64,000 nucleotides of DNA from Sandaracinaceae bacterium (GTDB lineage: Bacteria > Myxococcota_A > Polyangia > Polyangiales > Sandaracinaceae), in the NCBI GenBank assembly GCA_020633195.1, contig JACKEC010000015.1, positions 847,421 through 911,420 on the forward strand, in the 5' to 3' direction. Both the position numbers and the translations under genes were made by a program. Under the pieces are notes generated by a model that was given only the letters and a program-made list of their open reading frames with translations, searched no databases and had not been told where the DNA came from. This document shows, piece after piece, positions 6,602 to 17,625 of this stretch; within the stretch, counting starts at the first letter, position 1; each line of letters begins with the position of its first letter.

Positions 6602-8905
6602 ATGGCCGCGGTCGGTCCCTACGAGCTGCGCGAGCCCATCGGCGAGGGAGGGATGGCGCAGGTGTTCCGCGCCGTCGGCCCCGAGTCGGAGGAGGTCGCG
6701 GTGAAGGTGCTCCGCGGAGGCGCGGACGCGTCCCCGGAGCAGCTCGCGCGCTTCGAACGGGAGATCCGGATCGCGGAGGGGATCGATCACCCGCACCTCA
6801 TCCGGGTGATCGACCACGGGGTCGACGAGGCGCTCGGGCCCTGGCTCGCGATGCCGCTTGTCCGCGGGATGACGCTGCGCGATCTGTATGCACGCAAGTC
6901 GCTCTGCCCCGAGGCGGCGGTGCTGCTGCTCGCGCCGCTCGCGGAGGCGCTCGCGGAGCTGCATTCGCGCGGGCTGGTGCACCGCGACGTGAAGCCCGAG
7001 AACCTGATGGTCAGCCCGCTCGGCGACGTGACGCTGGTGGACCTGGGGCTGGCGCTGGCCGAGACGGACACGCGCCACACGCGCGAGGGCGAGGTGGCGG
7101 GCTCGGTGCCGTACATGGCGCCCGAGCGCATCGAGGGGCGCGACGTGGATCCGAGCGCGGACGTGTGGGCGTTCGCGGTGATGCTCTACGAGCTGGTGGT
7201 CGGCCGGCGGCCGTTCGAGCGGGCGCGCGCGGGCGAGGAGGTGGCGGCGATCCTGGCGGGGACGTTCACGCCGCTCGCGGAGGCGGATCGGCGGGTCGGC
7301 GCGGACCTCGACTGGATGGTGAGCGTCTGCCTGGCGCGCGAGCCGTGGAAGCGGCCCAAGGACGGGACGGCGCTCCTCGAGCGGATGCGGCCGCTGATCT
7401 ACGGGGCCCGCGACGACGCGCGCGAGCTGCGGGTGTCGGTGCTCAGCGACGCGGACGGGTTCGCGCGGCGCGTCGCGCCCCGCGTGGTGGAGGAGCTTCG
7501 CGCGAAGGCGCGGCAGCTGCTCGGGGCCGGTGACGCGCTCGAGGCGATCCGGCAGCTCGATCGCGCGCTGGCCTACGCGCCCGACGACGAGGAGACGCTC
7601 GCGCTCGTCGAGCACGCGTCGAGCGGCGAGCCCTACGAGGTGGTCGCGGAGCCGGCGGTGGTCACGTCGACGCAGCCAGCGCGCCGACCGGGCTGGCGGG
7701 TCTGGGGCGCGGCGGCGGTGGTGCTCGCGGTGGCCGGGGCGGCGGGGACCTACGCGCTCCTCGGGCCGGACGACGCGGCTACGCCGGAGCCGACGCCGGA
7801 GCCGCCCGCCGAGGTAGTGGAGGCGACCCCGCCGGCGACGGACGCGGGCGCGGCGGAGCCGCCGGTGACGCGGCTCGACTACCACCCGATCCCGCCCGAC
7901 CTGCTGCGCAACGACGACCCGCCCGCGCTCGACGACGTGGCCGCGCCGGCGGGCGCGCCGCTGGTGGAGGGCAACGCGGTCGCGGGCGATCCGGAGGGGG
8001 AGCTCGCGGCGGCGATCCGCGCGCTCGAGGACGACCCGGACGACACCCACGAGCAGGTCCGGCGCGCGTTCGCGCTGCTCGCGCTCGGTCGCACCGAGGA
8101 GGGGCTCCGCGCGATCACCGCGCTCGCCGCCGCGCACCCCGACGTGCCCGAGGCGCTGACCGCGTCCGGCTACGTGGCGCTGCGCCGCGGGCGCTTCGAC
8201 GAGGCGGACGCGCTGTTCTCGCGCGCGATCGAGGTGGACGATCACTTCGAGGAGGCGCTGCGCCACCGCGGGGTGCTGCGGGTGCGCCGCGGGCAGACGC
8301 GCGACGGCTACGTGGACCTGCAGCGGGTGCTGGCGATCGATCCGGACAACCTCAACGCGCTCGCGGAGATGACGGAGGTCTACCAGCGCGCGCACCGCCC
8401 GCTCGACGCGGTGCCGTTCCTGCGCCGCATCGTGGCGGGCCACCCGCGCCACGCGACGGGGTGGGTGTCGCTCGGGATCGCGCTGTCGTCGTCGCGCGAT
8501 CCGGACGACATCGAGGAGGCGATCGCGGCGACGGAGCGCGGGCTCGAGCTGTCGCCGACGCACGTCCAGGGGCTCACGCTGCGCTGCACGCTGCTCAGCC
8601 AGCACGAGCGCGCGGGGGTGGTGCCGGCGTGCACGGAGGCGATCCGGGTGACGCCGAACAACCCGGAGCTGTTCATGGCCCGGGCGGTCCAGCTCGCGCG
8701 CGAGGACCAGATGGCGCCGGCGCTCGCGGACGCGGATCGCGCGGTGGAGCTCGCGCCCGGCGTGGCGCGGATGTACTCGAACCGGGCGATCCTGCGCGGC
8801 CGCTCGGGCGACCTCGACGGCGCGTACTCGGACCTGCGCGTCGCCTGCCGACTCGGGCACGAGGCCTCGTGCGCGCGGCTCCAGTCCGACGGTGTCGCGC
8901 CGTGA
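6602..8905 (+). CDS. Transmembrane Ser/Thr protein kinase with TPR sensor domain
   Basis: A 767-residue Hanks-type kinase. The Gly-rich loop is GEGGMAQVF (14-22), the ATP-binding Lys is 35, and the catalytic loop HRDVKPEN holds Asp129. The metal-binding motif is DLG (Asp147) instead of DFG, and PYMAPE marks the P+1 region. A single membrane helix at about 363-385 (GAAAVVLAVAGAAGTYALL) separates the cytoplasmic kinase from a C-terminal region of about 300 residues with at least six TPR-like helical repeats, probably periplasmic. It lies upstream of the FHA-sigma54 activator on the same strand, separated by a repeat element, so a kinase-reader link is plausible but unproven. Confidence 0.93.
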   Translation: MAAVGPYELREPIGEGGMAQVFRAVGPESEEVAVKVLRGGADASPEQLARFEREIRIAEGIDHPHLIRVIDHGVDEALGPWLAMPLVRGMTLRDLYARKSLCPEAAVLLLAPLAEALAELHSRGLVHRDVKPENLMVSPLGDVTLVDLGLALAETDTRHTREGEVAGSVPYMAPERIEGRDVDPSADVWAFAVMLYELVVGRRPFERARAGEEVAAILAGTFTPLAEADRRVGADLDWMVSVCLAREPWKRPKDGTALLERMRPLIYGARDDARELRVSVLSDADGFARRVAPRVVEELRAKARQLLGAGDALEAIRQLDRALAYAPDDEETLALVEHASSGEPYEVVAEPAVVTSTQPARRPGWRVWGAAAVVLAVAGAAGTYALLGPDDAATPEPTPEPPAEVVEATPPATDAGAAEPPVTRLDYHPIPPDLLRNDDPPALDDVAAPAGAPLVEGNAVAGDPEGELAAAIRALEDDPDDTHEQVRRAFALLALGRTEEGLRAITALAAAHPDVPEALTASGYVALRRGRFDEADALFSRAIEVDDHFEEALRHRGVLRVRRGQTRDGYVDLQRVLAIDPDNLNALAEMTEVYQRAHRPLDAVPFLRRIVAGHPRHATGWVSLGIALSSSRDPDDIEEAIAATERGLELSPTHVQGLTLRCTLLSQHERAGVVPACTEAIRVTPNNPELFMARAVQLAREDQMAPALADADRAVELAPGVARMYSNRAILRGRSGDLDGAYSDLRVACRLGHEASCARLQSDGVAP

Positions 8906-8954
8906 CTTGCGGTGAGGCGGATCGCTTGGGGTGAGGCGGGTGCGGAGGTCGTGG

Positions 8955-9217
8955 AATTTCACGCAGAGATCGCGAAGGAGCAAAGAGGGGGTCGGGCGGC
9001 GCGTCGCGATCGTCGATTCGGGATGCGATCGCCGAGGCGATCGGCACCCGCTTCTCCGTCCCCTAGAAAATCCCTTTGCGCTCCTTTGCTCCTTCGCGCC
9101 CTCCTGAGGAAATGACGAAAATGTCGTTCGCGCGTAGCGCGATTTTCGTCATTTCCGAAGCCGGGGGGGAGCTCGAGGGGGGATCCCCCCTCGAACTCGA
9201 GAGCTTTGCGTGAAATT
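8955..9217. repeat. Palindromic intergenic repeat element
   Basis: The 359-base gap between the kinase and the FHA activator is almost filled by this element. Its ends are an 11-base inverted pair (AATTTCACGCA at 8955 and its complement ending at 9217). Inside are GCGAAGGAGCAAAG-type motifs in both orientations, a long hairpin at 9108-9156 and a perfect 22-base palindrome at 9173-9194. No coding signal was found. It could be a MITE-like or REP-like element. Confidence 0.7.
9108..9156. repeat. 49-base two-part hairpin
   Basis: The 15-base arm starting GGAAATGACG at 9108-9122 pairs perfectly with 9142-9156. The enclosed 19 bases fold again (TCGCGC-GTA-GCGCGA). With the neighbouring palindrome at 9173-9194 centred on GGATCC, it forms the core of the surrounding repeat element. 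Confidence 0.8.
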
Positions 9218-9264
9218 GCCCTCCGCCGAGGGCGCCCACGCCGCCAGAGGTATCCTCCGGGCCG

Positions 9265-10952
<1,688 letters not shown>

Positions 10953-10965
<13 letters not shown>

Positions 10966-11585
10966 ACGGCGTCGAGGTACGCGACGATGTCGTCCGACTC
11001 GTACATCTCGGCGCCGGTGTTCGGGTCGACGAAGTAGGGCACCTGCGCCTTGCCGCCCCGCTCGCGCAGCTCGGGGCGGCGGCGGCCGCGGTAGGGGACG
11101 TTGCGCACCTCGAACGCGAGGTCGAGCTCGCTCAGGCGCTCGCGCACCTTGCGGCAGTAGGGGCAGCCCTCGGACTGGTAGAGCACGAGCCGCTCGCGCG
11201 GCTGCATGCGATCGCCGTAGCGGGTGCGCAGGCCGCGCGGTCGGATCGCGCTCGCGACGATGGAGCCGACGGTGTCGAGCCGCGCGGTGAGGCGATGCGA
11301 GTGCGGCCGGCCCGCCCCGTACGTGTCGTGGAGGTAGTCGAGGATCGCCTCGGACTCCTTCATCGACACGCCGGTGTTCGGATCGACGAGGTGCGGGTAC
11401 GACTTGCGGCCGCCCCAGTCGGGGGTGTCGCGTCGATGGCCCGAGCCGCGCGCGGCGGGGTGGCAGACCCAGTCGAGGTCGAGCTCGCTGAGCGCCTCGC
11501 GCACCTTGCGGCAGTAAGGGCAGCCTTCGAAGTCCCAGAGCTCGAGGAGCTGCTCGGGCTGCCGACGCGCGCCGCCGTGACGCAC
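10953..11585 (-). CDS. Double glutaredoxin/GST-N domain protein
   Basis: Two thioredoxin-fold units of the GST N-terminal/glutaredoxin type, each with CPYC (Cys22/25 and Cys141/144), the same following helix RKVRE-LSELDL, and the cis-Pro strand with PHLVDPNTG or PYFVDPNTG. It is probably a thiol-disulfide or glutathione-linked redox protein. The GTG at 11585 is the first standard start, but the frame remains plausible upstream (NDVWSNAVTILRFG) back to a CTG at 11649-11651 that overlaps the TGA of the kinase gene, so the protein may be about 22 residues longer. Its 3' end overlaps the sigma54 activator by 13 bases. Confidence 0.85.
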
Positions 11586-11647
11586 GTGGCGCCCCCGGCC
11601 GAAGCGGAGGATCGTGACCGCGTTGGACCAGACGTCGTTCGGGGACT

Positions 11648-12838
<1,191 letters not shown>

Positions 12839-12877
12839 CGACCGAGGATACCAGCCCTCGGTCCGATCCTAGCGGAA

Positions 12878-13300
12878 TCAATCGATGGACAGGACGGTCC
12901 CGAGCCGGGCCAGGAGGGGCAGCCCCGCGGGCAGCCCGTAGATCCGCAGCCGGCCCTCCCGGAGGGCCCGGGCCATCGTCCGGTTCACCTCGCCCTTGGG
13001 ATCGGGGAGCCCGAAGGGGCCGTTCTCCATCCGGGACAGATCGGCGATGAGCTCCCAGGACCCTCGGACCGTCACGTCGGGGATGCCGACGATGCCGTCG
13101 TAGACGATCGCGCGCCGGTCACCGAAGGCCATGGTGAGCGCCACGTCGGCGTCCTCCGCGACGATCGCGACCCGGCCCCCGAGGCGCTCGAAGGTGGCCA
13201 GCCGCTCGGGGTGGTCCTCGAGGTTCTGGCTCATCATCGTCGCCATCATGATGGCGAGGCCGTTGTCCGATGCGCCGGGGGCGAGCTCGACCGAGGCCAT
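12878..13300 (-). CDS. SCP2-like domain protein (second of a pair)
   Basis: 140 residues with the strand pattern of sterol-carrier-protein-2 domains: RVAIVAEDADVALTMAFGDRRAIVYDG, then TVRGSWELIADLS, and a C-terminal LRIYGLPAGLPLLARLGTVLS helix like the lipid-tunnel lid. It follows another SCP2-like gene with 3 bases between. It probably binds or transfers lipid, or acts as a companion. The assignment is by pattern, not by catalytic residues. Confidence 0.65.
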   Translation of the reverse strand: MASVELAPGASDNGLAIMMATMMSQNLEDHPERLATFERLGGRVAIVAEDADVALTMAFGDRRAIVYDGIVGIPDVTVRGSWELIADLSRMENGPFGLPDPKGEVNRTMARALREGRLRIYGLPAGLPLLARLGTVLSID

Positions 13301-13303
13301 CGA

Positions 13304-13726
13304 TCAGCCCGGGTAGTCGGTGTCGATGGTGCAGGCCGCGCGGACGAGCTCTTTGCTCGCGAGCACGAACTTCACGATGGTGGGGAGGTGCCCTTGGCGG
13401 AGCTTGAGCTTGTTCTGCATCATCGCCTTGGTCGGATCGACCTCGCCGCTGAGGACCTCGCGCCACCGCTCGTACTCGGCGAAGATGACGAACTCCGCCT
13501 CCTCGGCCGCCTCGGCGCTGGTCAGCACGGCGCCTCGGCAGTGCCCCTCGTGGAGGTCGAGGACCATCGCGGTGTCGCCCTCGATGCCCAGCTCGGGGCG
13601 GGGCTCGACGACGTAGGCGACCTTGCCGTGCGTCCAGCCGGCGCCGTGCTTGGCGTACTGCTCGTTGGCGTTGATGGCGTCCTTGAAGGCCGCGGTCCAC
13701 TCCGCCGACGGAAAACGGATTCCCAT
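13304..13726 (-). CDS. SCP2-like sterol-carrier domain protein
   Basis: 140 residues. The order WTAAFKDAINANEQYAKHGAGW, VAYVVEPRPELGIEGDTAMVLDLHEG, FVIFAEYERWREVLSGEVDPTKAMMQNKLKLRQGHLPTIVKFVLA matches SCP2-type lipid-binding proteins, where a Met/Lys-Leu-rich strand before the final helix is typical. It heads a three-gene minus-strand run (two SCP2-like genes, then the kinase at 11648-12838 after 39 bases). Confidence 0.75.
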   Translation of the reverse strand: MGIRFPSAEWTAAFKDAINANEQYAKHGAGWTHGKVAYVVEPRPELGIEGDTAMVLDLHEGHCRGAVLTSAEAAEEAEFVIFAEYERWREVLSGEVDPTKAMMQNKLKLRQGHLPTIVKFVLASKELVRAACTIDTDYPG

Positions 13727-13850
13727 GCGCGAGACCTACCCGCGGCCGCCTTCGTGCGCAATCGCTCGCTCGGGGCTACCCTCCGCCGGATCGGCTGGAG
13801 TGCGAAGGTTCCGCACGTTCTGGGGGTTCGCGCGTCTTGAGCGATAGGCC

Positions 13851-14975
13851 ATGAAGAGTGTCGGTTGGGCAACGCTCATCTCTCTCAGCGTCCACGGGGC
13901 GCTGGGCTGGGCCGTGTTGCGCGCGCCGGCCGGCTGGTTCGGGGCCAGCCACCCCATCGAGCCCATCTCGGTGGAGATCATCGAGTCCCCCGTCGAGATC
14001 GAGCCCGAGGCTCAGCCGGAGGAGCCGACGCCGCCCGAGCCGACGCCCCTGCCGCCGCCTCCGCCCGAGGACGTGGCGCCCCAGCAAGTGGCCGCGTCGC
14101 TCACCCCGCGTCTCGGCTTGCCGGGCCCGATCGACCCCGCCGAGCCGACCACGTCGGGCACCGCCGCCCTAGAGACGACGGCCCCGCCCATCGACGTGCC
14201 GGACATCAGCCCCGACCGCCCCCGCGTCGACACGAGCGACGCGCGCGCGATGCAGGTGCTCCTGAACCCGGCCAACGTGGCGCGCGGCTCGTTCGTCCCG
14301 ACGGGCCCCGGGCCCTCGCAGCGCGGCGCCCCGGCGGGGCTCGCGAGCGCGGGCAACGAGCGGCCGAGCGAGGCGGACATCGAGCGGCAGCACCAGGAGC
14401 ACCTCCGCGGCGCGGCGATGGCTCGGCCCTGGCTGGCCCGCACCGAGCCCGAGCTCCGGCGCCAGCCGGACGGCTCGCTCCTCTACGACGGCCACCGGTT
14501 CCGCGCGCGCATCCGCCCCGACGGCAGCGTGCAGTTCGAGGACCACGGCAACGCGTCGACCAACGGCTTCAGCGCGAGCGGCAGCTTCGACCTGACCGAC
14601 GCCATCATGGGCGCCTCGGGTCAGGACCCGCACGCGGCCGAGCGTGAGTGGTTCATGCGGCGGACCCGCGACGTGCGGGAGCGGCTCGAGGCCGCGCACC
14701 GCGCCGAGGAGAGCGCGCAGGGGCTGGTCCGCCTGCGCGGCCGGCTCTCGCGCGTGTGGGCCACCACCACCCGCAGCACCGCGGCGCGTCGTCGCCGGAT
14801 CTTCCAGATCTGGGACGAGATGGCCGAGGACGACACCGGCCGCCGCGGCCGCGAGATCGTGTACGCCTACATCCGGGACACGATCCCGGCGGGCAGCGAG
14901 GACGCCTACTCGGCGGCCGAGATCACGGCGCTGAACGCCTCGCGCGACAGCACCCAACGCTTCGATCCGTACTAG
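13851..14975 (+). CDS. TonB-like N-terminally anchored periplasmic protein
   Basis: 374 residues: an N-terminal membrane anchor (VGWATLISLSVHGALGWAVL) with the SVHG motif seen in TonB-type energy transducers, then PIEPISVEIIE and a Glu/Pro-rich stalk with PPPPPEDV. The C-terminal half is not a canonical TonB domain; it is a charged helical region (RRTRDVRERLEAAHRAEESA), so coupling to outer-membrane receptors is uncertain. It begins a plus-strand run with the DUF1517 and pgeF genes. Confidence 0.65.
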   Translation: MKSVGWATLISLSVHGALGWAVLRAPAGWFGASHPIEPISVEIIESPVEIEPEAQPEEPTPPEPTPLPPPPPEDVAPQQVAASLTPRLGLPGPIDPAEPTTSGTAALETTAPPIDVPDISPDRPRVDTSDARAMQVLLNPANVARGSFVPTGPGPSQRGAPAGLASAGNERPSEADIERQHQEHLRGAAMARPWLARTEPELRRQPDGSLLYDGHRFRARIRPDGSVQFEDHGNASTNGFSASGSFDLTDAIMGASGQDPHAAEREWFMRRTRDVRERLEAAHRAEESAQGLVRLRGRLSRVWATTTRSTAARRRRIFQIWDEMAEDDTGRRGREIVYAYIRDTIPAGSEDAYSAAEITALNASRDSTQRFDPY

Positions 14976-14990
14976 CCGGACCAACCTTCC

Positions 14991-15572
14991 ATGACCAACG
15001 AAGCCCTCGACGTGGCCGTCCTGATGCTCGCCTTCGACGAGGCGGCGCGGCCGGCGATCCAGCAGCGCATGGACGCGATCGCGAGCTCGGGCGACACGAG
15101 CACGCCAGCGGGCTTGCTCGCGATGCTGCGCGACGCGATCGCGGCGCTGCGGGCGAACGCGGCGGATTGGACGCACGGGGCGGCGGAGAACGCGTCGCCG
15201 ATGCCGCCGGCCCAGGCGGAGGAGAAGTTCGTCGAGGCGGCGCACCGCGCGCGCTCGCGCTTCCTCGTCGAGGTGGTCCGAAACTTCGACGGCACGACGA
15301 CCCGCAAGGCGCCGCCCGCGAAGCCGGCGACGGATGCGCCGGGGCGGGTGGTCGTCACCTTCGTGGTCGCCGCGCGGCGGGAGCTGAAGGACGCGGCGGA
15401 GCGCACGCGCGCGTCGATCGACGCCGCGCTCGACGATCTGTGCGCGCTGACCTCCGAGCAGCTCGTGGCGATCGAGGTCGTCTGGTCGCCGGCCGACGCG
15501 AACGACAGGATGGCCCTCGGCGTGATGCTCGAGCGCTACCCCGAGCTGTTCGAGCTGGACGCGCCGGCGTGA
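14991..15572 (+). CDS. DUF1517-like protein
   Basis: 193 residues, soluble. Segments GRVVVTFVVAARREL, LCALTSEQLVAIEVVWSPAD and MALGVMLERYPELFEL fit the C-terminal half of DUF1517 proteins, including the closing RYPEL motif. The function of this family is unknown. It starts 15 bases after the TonB-like gene, and its stop overlaps the GTG of pgeF (GTGA), so the two are translationally coupled. Confidence 0.7.
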   Translation: MTNEALDVAVLMLAFDEAARPAIQQRMDAIASSGDTSTPAGLLAMLRDAIAALRANAADWTHGAAENASPMPPAQAEEKFVEAAHRARSRFLVEVVRNFDGTTTRKAPPAKPATDAPGRVVVTFVVAARRELKDAAERTRASIDAALDDLCALTSEQLVAIEVVWSPADANDRMALGVMLERYPELFELDAPA

Positions 15573-16297
15573 TCCTGCGCTCGGCGCTGCTCGACGAGCA
15601 CGGGTTCGTCCACGGGTTCTCGACCCGCGAGGGCGGCGTCTCCGAGGGGGCGTTCGCGTGCCTGAACCTGGCCCGCACGGTCGGCGACGATCCGGCGCAC
15701 GTGGCGGAGAACGCGCGGCGCTTCGCCGAGGCGCTCGGCGGGCCGCGGCTCTACGAGGTCTCGCAGGTCCACGGGTGCGAGGTCGTCGAGGTCGACGGTC
15801 GAGGCGTCGAGGCGGTCCGGACGATCGAGGCGGACGGGCTCGTGGCCCGGACCGCGGGCGACGCGGTGGCGGTCCGCACGGCCGACTGCGTGCCGATCCT
15901 GCTGGCCGACGTCGACTCGGGCCGCGTCGCCGCGGTCCACGCGGGGTGGCGCGGGGTCGAGCAGCGGATCGTCGAGGTCGCCATCGCGCGGCTCGGCGCG
16001 GCCGCCTCGCTGGTCGCCGCGATCGGGCCGCACATCCGGCTCGACGCGTTCGAGGTCAGCGACGAGGTCGCGGCGCGGATCGCCGCGGTGGCGCACGGCG
16101 AGCCCGTGGTCGAGGCGCGCGATCCGCGGCCGCACGTGGACCTCTCGCGTACGCTGATCGCGCAGCTCCGGCACGCGGGCGTCGAGCGCGTCGACGACGT
16201 CGGGGGCTGCACCCACGCGGACGCGACGCGCTTCTTCAGCCACCGCCGCGACGCGGGGGTGACCGGCCGTCACCTCTCGGCGATCGTCGCGCGCTGA
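15569..16297 (+). CDS. pgeF: Peptidoglycan editing factor PgeF (YfiH/laccase-domain protein)
   Basis: 242 residues of the multicopper-oxidase-like DUF152/YfiH family. The metal-site residues are present: His68 in SQVHG, Cys107 in ADCVPILL and His124 in HAGWRG. PgeF proteins remove wrongly incorporated L-Ser from peptidoglycan precursors, and some act on purine nucleosides. The closing CTHADATRFFSHRRD segment is family-typical. The GTG at 15569 overlaps the DUF1517 stop. The last 28 bases overlap the convergent thioesterase gene. Confidence 0.9.
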   Translation: MILRSALLDEHGFVHGFSTREGGVSEGAFACLNLARTVGDDPAHVAENARRFAEALGGPRLYEVSQVHGCEVVEVDGRGVEAVRTIEADGLVARTAGDAVAVRTADCVPILLADVDSGRVAAVHAGWRGVEQRIVEVAIARLGAAASLVAAIGPHIRLDAFEVSDEVAARIAAVAHGEPVVEARDPRPHVDLSRTLIAQLRHAGVERVDDVGGCTHADATRFFSHRRDAGVTGRHLSAIVAR

Positions 16298-16725
16298 TCG
16301 GCGCGCACGAGCGGGCCCATCGCGGTCCGGAAGCGATCGCTCCACGAGCAGGGGGTGTTCGTCTCCGGGTCCAGCCGAACGAGCCGCGTCTCGCCGACGG
16401 CGTAGACGGTGTCGCCGTGCCGGCTGCGGACGGCGGCCTGCAGCACGAGGCTCGAGGTGCCGAGGTGGACCGGCGTCAGCTCGACGAGCACCTCGCCTTC
16501 GCCGCGGACGGGCCGGTCGTAGCGAATCTCGTGCGCCGCGACCACGTGGTACTTGTCCGGGTTGACCTCGAGGGGGTCCTCCCAGCGCAAGCCCAGCGCG
16601 TTGAAGAGCTCGCCGCGCGCCCGCTCCATGAACAGCAGGAAGCGCACGTTGTGGAGGATGTTCAGCGCGTCGAGGTCGTCGAAGTAGACGCGCTGCGTTG
16701 TACGGAAAGGTGAGGAAACCGTCAT
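16270..16725 (-). CDS. Acyl-CoA thioesterase, YbgC/4-hydroxybenzoyl-CoA type
   Basis: 151 residues with the hotdog fold. The N-terminal motif RVYFDDLDALNILHNVRFLLFMERAR carries the Asp and the D-x-N-x-L-x-H-N pattern of YbgC/4HBT enzymes (catalytic Asp in YFDDLDA). It is followed by YDRPVRGEGEVLVELTP and SLVLQAAVRS strands. It likely hydrolyses acyl- or aryl-CoA; the substrate is not predictable. It is divergent from accD with 41 bases between starts. Confidence 0.85.
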   Translation of the reverse strand: MTVSSPFRTTQRVYFDDLDALNILHNVRFLLFMERARGELFNALGLRWEDPLEVNPDKYHVVAAHEIRYDRPVRGEGEVLVELTPVHLGTSSLVLQAAVRSRHGDTVYAVGETRLVRLDPETNTPCSWSDRFRTAMGPLVRADQRATIAER

Positions 16726-16766
16726 CTCGGCTGTGGACTCTAGCCCGCCCGTGCTAACTCGCCGCC

Positions 16767-17609
16767 GTGCCCTTGTTCGGCAAGACCAAGGCGGACGTCG
16801 ACGCCTCCGAGAAGAAGACCCTCGGCCGCGGCGTCTTCCGCAAGTGCGACGAGTGCAACGTGACGTTGCGCGCCGAGGACTTCACCTCGAACCACGAGGT
16901 CTGCCCCGAGTGCGGTCACCACTATCGGCTCAGCGGCGAGGCGTGGGTGGAGCTCTTGCTCGATCCCGGCTCGTTCACCGAGACCGACACGGGGATCCTC
17001 TCGAAGGACCCGCTGAGCTTCGTCGACAGCAAGCGCTACCCGGACCGCCTCGTGGCGAGCCGCAAGAAGACGGGCCTCGAGGACGCGATGATCGTCGGCG
17101 AGGGGACGCTCCTCGGCCGGCCGATCCAGCTCGGGACGTTCCTGTTCCGCTTCATGGGCGGGTCGATGGGCTCGGTGGTCGGCGAGAAGATCACGCGCCT
17201 GTTCGAGCGCGGCTACGAGAAGAAGCAGCCGGTGGTGCTGCTCAGCGCCTCGGGCGGCGCCCGCATGCAGGAGGGCGCGCTCTCGCTGATGCAGATGGCC
17301 AAGACCGTCGGCGCGCTCCGCAAGCTCCGCGAGGAGGCGAACATGCCGTTCGTCAGCGTCCTGTTGAACCCGACCACGGGCGGCGTCGCGGCGAGCTTCG
17401 CGCTCCTCGGCGACATCAACATCGCGGAGCCCCGCGCGCTCATCGGCTTCGCCGGGGCGCGCGTGATCGAGAACACGATCCGCCAGAAGCTCCCCGAGGG
17501 CTTCCAGCGCGCGGAGTTCTTGATGGAGCACGGGATGGTCGACGTGATCGCCGAGCGGCAGCGGATGCGCGCCACGATCGCGCGCTTCCTCTCCCACCTC
17601 CTCGACTGA
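16767..17609 (+). CDS. accD: Acetyl-CoA carboxylase carboxyltransferase beta subunit
   Basis: 280 residues. The N-terminal zinc ribbon has Cys27/Cys30 and Cys46/Cys49. The crotonase-like core includes FMGGSMGSVVGEKI, SASGGARMQEG and NPTTGGVAASFA, with the oxyanion-forming Gly-Gly turns intact. It transfers carboxyl from biotin to acetyl-CoA for fatty-acid synthesis with AccA, which is not in the window. It starts with GTG. folC follows after 16 bases, the accD-folC order also found in other bacteria. Confidence 0.97.
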   Translation: MPLFGKTKADVDASEKKTLGRGVFRKCDECNVTLRAEDFTSNHEVCPECGHHYRLSGEAWVELLLDPGSFTETDTGILSKDPLSFVDSKRYPDRLVASRKKTGLEDAMIVGEGTLLGRPIQLGTFLFRFMGGSMGSVVGEKITRLFERGYEKKQPVVLLSASGGARMQEGALSLMQMAKTVGALRKLREEANMPFVSVLLNPTTGGVAASFALLGDINIAEPRALIGFAGARVIENTIRQKLPEGFQRAEFLMEHGMVDVIAERQRMRATIARFLSHLLD

Positions 17610-17625
17610 GCCTCGGGAGGCGAGC

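Noticed and set aside
6011..8983. 990-codon open frame on the minus strand opposite the kinase gene
   Set aside because: Composition is Arg/His/Leu-heavy with no domain. It is the reverse-strand shadow of a well-supported kinase, a usual effect of third-position GC bias. The long minus frames opposite 44188-48264 and 14648-16297 were dropped for the same reason.
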